Positions 6,549-9,883 of a stretch of DNA of 9,883 nucleotides are shown one piece after another. Where the stretch lies: positions 5,984 to 15,866 of the forward strand of contig JABMDH010000036.1 of the NCBI GenBank assembly GCA_015904075.1. The letters are read 5' to 3'. The notes beneath the pieces were generated by a model that was not told where the DNA came from, did not search any database, and worked only from the letters and a program-made list of their open reading frames with translations. Numbering within the stretch: the stretch's first letter is position 1; each line of letters opens with the position of its first letter. This stretch comes from Nitrospira sp. (GTDB taxonomy: Bacteria > Nitrospirota > Nitrospiria > Nitrospirales > Nitrospiraceae). A program made the position numbers and the translations under genes.

Positions 6549-8357
6549 ATGAGTAGGAATGCTTTTATACCGCAGGTGGCCGCTTCAAATGCGGGGCCTT
6601 CGTCGGAGCGAGCCGGAAGTCTTCCTAATCGGGGATCTCGGTCGGCTGAGATCGGAGCCCGAAAAAGATTTTCAACCATTCTCCATACGATCAACCGAGA
6701 GCGGGAGACTGAGCTCTCACGAAAATCCGGAGATCAGCGGCTGGTGGATGCGCCGGACCGCATGGATCGAGCAGAGAGGACAAAGGTCCAACTGGATCGC
6801 TCTTCTCGGCACCAACGGTCTGAATCCCAGCCGGACAAGTTGGAGGAAGGCAGACGGGTGGGCCTGAATACATCAGAACGATCCAACACGCCAAGGACCG
6901 ATCGCGCATCGCAGGAAGGCCAGGCTGGGATATCGGAGAGCCAGTCCTCCCAACATCATCACGAGTCTGAATCCTGGAAGAACACGGCAGAAGAAGGTAG
7001 CCACCCAGGGTTGAATATGTCGGAAGCGGCCGATGCTCCCAAGGCGAATCCTGAATCGTGGTTGCCCGGGGATTATGCCCATCCCGCGTCTCATGTTGCG
7101 CTGCCCGCACTCAGTGAGACTCTGACCCCGGTGCCATTGATCATGCAATCGGATGTCGTAGGGGCAGACAGTGGAGAGGGCAGTGATCCGTCAGGTGTGG
7201 AACATCATGAAGGCTCAGCCCCGAATCCGACACCGTTCGGTCTGACCTTGGTTGCAGCGACTGGTGTGTTGCCGGGTCATGCGGCGAGCCGCGATCTACT
7301 TGCGCAGGATAGCCGACTCAACGCCGAGATACAGCACGAGGGACGGCCGGAGGACATGCGGGGTATTGTCGCAGCAACGGTTCTCCAAGCACAGCAGGAG
7401 GCCGGGGCTGAAGTCCAATCTGTCCGTGGCAATGTAGGACAGAAGGGAATTGATTCTCACGGAGGAACTCAATCGGTTTCTTCGCCGAACGGGGCGCCGC
7501 TATTATCACAGCAGGCCGATCTCGACCGGACGCGTCTGGGCTCTTCCACATGGCCGGGGCTGGAAAATGTGCCGTCGTCACGTCCCTCCGATTCCGTCAG
7601 CCCGGTTCAGGCCATACAGCCTGAGCGGCTGGCCTCAATCGTCGTTCCGGCCAATGCGCCAACTCTCTCGCAGACAGATGCGTACGAGACGAAGTCGCTA
7701 TCCGCCATGCCGCCCGATCATCATGCGATTGCCGATGGCGCACTTGAATCCGGTTTGGATTGGTCTGAACAGGGCAGCCGAGAGCACGCGGACCATGAAT
7801 CTCCTTCACCGTACCACATGGCGGCAGCACCCACTGCTATAGGTTTTGCGAGTACGATGGCCGGTGAAGTTGGAACGGCCGGAACAGCCGCACTTTCCGC
7901 CTCTCGACCTGTCGAGTCCTCTCCGGTATCGAGTCCCGTACCGGCCCCGCCGGTTCCGGCCTCTCGGGATGCCGGAGAATCACTTCTGGCTGCGACCGCC
8001 CGGTCAGTCGTGTTTGAAGTGGCACAGACGGATCTCGGCCGCATCAATATCCGTGTGGCGCTGGCGAATGAGGTTGTCCACACCTACCTGTCGTCAGACA
8101 GAGCGGAGGTGGGGCAATTCCTTATTAATGGGCAGGAGCGGTTACAGACTGCGTTGCAGGCCAATGGATTGGAAATGGGACAGTTCCGTGTCGATATCGA
8201 TCGTCAAAATGCAGGACGGTCGTTCCAGCAGGGCCCCTCTCACGATCAGGGCCGCAGCTGGCAACACGGCTCGTCTCACGGTGATGAGGGCCAGGTCTTC
8301 GAGGCACGTGACAGCCGGCGATCATGGTCCCAGGGCCGGCTGAATCTTGTGGCCTGA
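6549..8357 (+). CDS. fliK: Flagellar hook-length control protein FliK
   Basis: FliK is exported while the hook grows, measures its length and switches the export gate from hook to filament substrates. The 602-residue product has the expected two-part build. A long, low-complexity, hydrophilic Ser/Gln/Glu/Pro-rich region (1 to about 475) would be the ruler. A compact C-terminal domain (about 483-552) of the Flg_hook type follows: ARSVVFEVAQTDLGRINIRV, then RAEVGQFLINGQERLQTALQANGLEMGQFRVDI. After it comes a Gly/Gln/His/Ser-rich tail with a 12-residue tandem repeat. The ruler contains a degenerate 49-residue-offset repeat (91-115 and 140-164). ATG 6549 follows AGAGGG (6531-6536) at 12 bases, a rather long spacing. 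It is the first gene after the sigma-54-like promoter, and flgD and flgE follow. The identity rests on the C-terminal domain and gene order; the N-terminal part is not conserved in the family. Confidence 0.9.
   Translation: MSRNAFIPQVAASNAGPSSERAGSLPNRGSRSAEIGARKRFSTILHTINRERETELSRKSGDQRLVDAPDRMDRAERTKVQLDRSSRHQRSESQPDKLEEGRRVGLNTSERSNTPRTDRASQEGQAGISESQSSQHHHESESWKNTAEEGSHPGLNMSEAADAPKANPESWLPGDYAHPASHVALPALSETLTPVPLIMQSDVVGADSGEGSDPSGVEHHEGSAPNPTPFGLTLVAATGVLPGHAASRDLLAQDSRLNAEIQHEGRPEDMRGIVAATVLQAQQEAGAEVQSVRGNVGQKGIDSHGGTQSVSSPNGAPLLSQQADLDRTRLGSSTWPGLENVPSSRPSDSVSPVQAIQPERLASIVVPANAPTLSQTDAYETKSLSAMPPDHHAIADGALESGLDWSEQGSREHADHESPSPYHMAAAPTAIGFASTMAGEVGTAGTAALSASRPVESSPVSSPVPAPPVPASRDAGESLLAATARSVVFEVAQTDLGRINIRVALANEVVHTYLSSDRAEVGQFLINGQERLQTALQANGLEMGQFRVDIDRQNAGRSFQQGPSHDQGRSWQHGSSHGDEGQVFEARDSRRSWSQGRLNLVA
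6819..7040 (+). repeat. Degenerate internal repeat in the FliK ruler region
   Basis: FliK residues 91-115 and 140-164 share the spaced pattern SES-x5-EEG-x3-GLN-x-SE-x4-P at an exact offset of 49 residues (147 bp). The DNA copies have diverged clearly, so any duplication is old or held by selection on the protein. Confidence 0.5.
8214..8285 (+). repeat. 12-residue tandem repeat in the FliK C-terminal tail
   Basis: FliK residues 556-567 (GRSFQQGPSHDQ) and 568-579 (GRSWQHGSSHGD) form two adjacent 12-residue units. The codons differ between the units (for example CGG TCG against CGC AGC), so this is not a recent DNA duplication. Confidence 0.6.
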
Positions 8358-8377
8358 ACAGATGAGGAGCACAGAAC

Positions 8378-9031
8378 ATGATTGATTTATCCGCACTCTC
8401 ATCCACTCCGACTGCACCGGCGCGGAAGGCGACGGGCCCCCGTGAGTTGGGACAAGGCGACTTTCTCACCTTGCTCGTCACGCAGCTGAAGAACCAGGAT
8501 CCGCTGAATCCAACAAACAATACGGAGTTCGTCGCCCAACTTGCCCAATTCAGCCAATTGGAGCAAAGCGCAAAGCAGGCACAGCTCCTCCAGCGGAGCC
8601 TCGATGCCCAGGCTGCATCGCTCCAGTTTTCGCTGCTTCCGATGGTCGGCCGGACCGTGACCGTCAATCACGCACTCGTTCAGCTAGGCAATGGGCCGGC
8701 TTCCATCGGCTACGCCCTGGACCAGAATGCGGCGGCTGTGCGCGTCAACATCTTGGATCCACAGGGGCAGGTCATCCGTACGCTGGACTATGGGGATCGC
8801 CAGGCAGGCGCCAATCTGTCTGAATGGGACGGACGGAACCAGAATGGGGCGCTCATGCCGGCAGGAATCTATCAGTATGTTCTGACGGCAACGGATGCGC
8901 TGGGCGCGCCGGTGAACGCGCGGACTGCGGGACAATTGACGGTGTCCGGCATTCGCATGGAAGAGGGGAAACCCAAGCTGGTCGCCGGCGATCTCAGTAT
9001 CGATCCATCGGCGGTAATCGAGCTACGGTAA
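8378..9031 (+). CDS. flgD: Flagellar hook assembly (cap) protein FlgD
   Basis: FlgD caps the growing hook and guides polymerisation of FlgE; it is exported before the hook protein and absent from the finished flagellum. The 217 residues are typical. The N-terminal signature is clear: LGQGDFLTLLVTQLKNQDPL (24-43), then NPTNNTEFVAQLAQFSQLEQ (44-63). A central Tudor-like/FnIII region follows, with GRTVTV (91-96) and the Ig-like motif SEWDGRNQNGALMPAGIYQY (148-167). The end GDLSIDPSAVIEL fits the C-terminal strand. AGGAG (8365-8369) lies eight bases before ATG 8378. It begins 20 bp after fliK and ends 40 bp before flgE, so the three are probably one operon. Confidence 0.96.
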   Translation: MIDLSALSSTPTAPARKATGPRELGQGDFLTLLVTQLKNQDPLNPTNNTEFVAQLAQFSQLEQSAKQAQLLQRSLDAQAASLQFSLLPMVGRTVTVNHALVQLGNGPASIGYALDQNAAAVRVNILDPQGQVIRTLDYGDRQAGANLSEWDGRNQNGALMPAGIYQYVLTATDALGAPVNARTAGQLTVSGIRMEEGKPKLVAGDLSIDPSAVIELR

Positions 9032-9071
9032 GAAGAATAGAACCTGCAACGGAAGAAGGAGGATTGGGCTC

Positions 9072-9883
9072 ATGGGAATTCTATCGTCGTTATTTGCCGG
9101 GGTGAGCGGACTCAATGCCAACGGGACAGCGCTGTCGGTAATTGGAAACAACATCGCCAATATGAGTACGGTCGGTTTCAAGGGGAGCAAAGCGACGTTT
9201 GCAGATTTGATCAGCTCGTCGATTTCTGGCGGGTCTGGTGCCGTGCAAACAGGCATCGGCGTGTCGCTGACTTCCGTGCAAGGTAATTTTTCCCAGGGGT
9301 CTCTGGCTACGTCATCGAATGTGTTGGATCTGGCCATCGATGGGAACGGCTTCTTTGTGGTGGAAGATGCGCAAGGTGGGACGTACTATTCGCGCGCGGG
9401 GCTGTTCCGATTGGACCGGAACAACAATGTGGTTGATCCGTCCGGGTTTAAACTGCAAGGGTTCTTGGCGGATACCACGGGTACGATTACCGGGACGATC
9501 GGGGATATCGCCTTGCCGTCGACCACGGCCTCTCCGCGGGCAACGACTGTTGCCCTGGTGGCGGCCAACTTGAATTCCGCAACGAATCAGACTGGCGTGC
9601 GAGGGAATGTGGTGGGCTCTGCGGCTTCGGTGACGACCACTGCGGCCGGTAACACGTCGTTTAACATCGACCTGAACGGGGACGGTGTACAGACCGTCAC
9701 CGTAGCCAATGGTCTGACCGGAGCGGCGCTGGCGACGGCCATTCAGAACGGCGTCCGTGCGTTGGTGCCGAATGATCCGTTCAGAGCGGCGGCCTACTCC
9801 GGTTTTACGGCATCCGTCAATGCCTCGAATATATTCACCTTCACGTCGGGCATCACCGGCACGACGAACAACTCGACGACCGG
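9072..9883 (+). CDS. flgE: Flagellar hook protein FlgE, 3' partial
   Basis: FlgE polymerises into the hook, the universal joint between motor and filament. The frame is open from ATG 9072 to the window edge (270 codons). AGGAGG (9057-9062) lies nine bases before the ATG. The N-terminus is the axial-protein signature: SSLFAGVSGLNANGTALSVI, then GNNIANMSTVGFKGSKATF, followed by GIGVSLTSVQGNFSQGSLATSSNVLDLAIDGNGFFVV and YYSRAGLFRLDRNNNVVDPSGFKLQGF. From about residue 165 the sequence is Thr/Ala/Gly-rich, with FNIDLNGDGVQTVTVANG (197-214) and LATAIQNGVRAL. That is like the flagellin/hook IN-type segment and belongs to the variable surface domain. The C-terminal conserved domain lies outside the window. 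FlgG and FlgF share the N-terminal signature, but gene order after flgD and the long variable insert favour FlgE. Confidence 0.94.
   Translation, partial: MGILSSLFAGVSGLNANGTALSVIGNNIANMSTVGFKGSKATFADLISSSISGGSGAVQTGIGVSLTSVQGNFSQGSLATSSNVLDLAIDGNGFFVVEDAQGGTYYSRAGLFRLDRNNNVVDPSGFKLQGFLADTTGTITGTIGDIALPSTTASPRATTVALVAANLNSATNQTGVRGNVVGSAASVTTTAAGNTSFNIDLNGDGVQTVTVANGLTGAALATAIQNGVRALVPNDPFRAAAYSGFTASVNASNIFTFTSGITGTTNNSTT

Noticed and set aside
9660..9692. DLNGDG in FlgE as a calcium-binding loop
   Set aside because: The surrounding pattern fits a flagellin/hook IN-type segment, where such Asp/Asn/Gly turns are common. A single short loop is too little to claim calcium binding.

Overview
The window is a stretch of flagellar basal-body, export and hook genes, nearly all on the + strand, from a fairly GC-rich Gram-negative-type bacterium. 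The gene content, the response-regulator/FliH fusion and the style of a cytochrome c remnant make a Nitrospira-like (Nitrospirota) source my best guess. That is inference from family memory, not a demonstrated placement.

Region 1 (2-5550) is a tightly packed unit: fliF (5' end cut off by the window), fliG, a receiver-domain/FliH fusion, fliI, fliJ and a small MotE-like (MgtE-N-type) gene. Gaps are 0-2 bp or the genes overlap (11 bp between fliH and fliI, ATGA between fliI and fliJ), so co-transcription and translational coupling are likely. The products build the MS ring (FliF), the rotor switch (FliG) and the export ATPase complex (FliH-FliI-FliJ). The standout is FliH: a complete NtrC-style receiver domain with all phosphorylation residues precedes the FliH domain, which would put a phosphorylation switch on the export ATPase regulator. 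The N-terminus of the MotE-like gene is unclear: the best ribosome binding site opens a different frame.

Region 2 (5551-6548) is about 1 kb without an intact gene. It holds a near-perfect 17-bp terminator hairpin (5686-5723) and, on the - strand, a decayed but readable c-type cytochrome gene (6245 down to 5814). That remnant shows three apparent 1-nt deletions, a stop where the first heme cysteine should be, and a second internal stop. Just before fliK there is a good candidate sigma-54 (-24/-12) promoter (6483-6498).

Region 3 (6549-9883) is a second transcription unit: fliK (hook-length ruler), flgD (hook cap) and flgE (hook protein, 3' end outside the window). The terminator followed by a sigma-54 promoter suggests that hook genes are switched on separately from the ring and export genes, as in the sigma-54-dependent flagellar hierarchies of Vibrio, Pseudomonas and Campylobacter.
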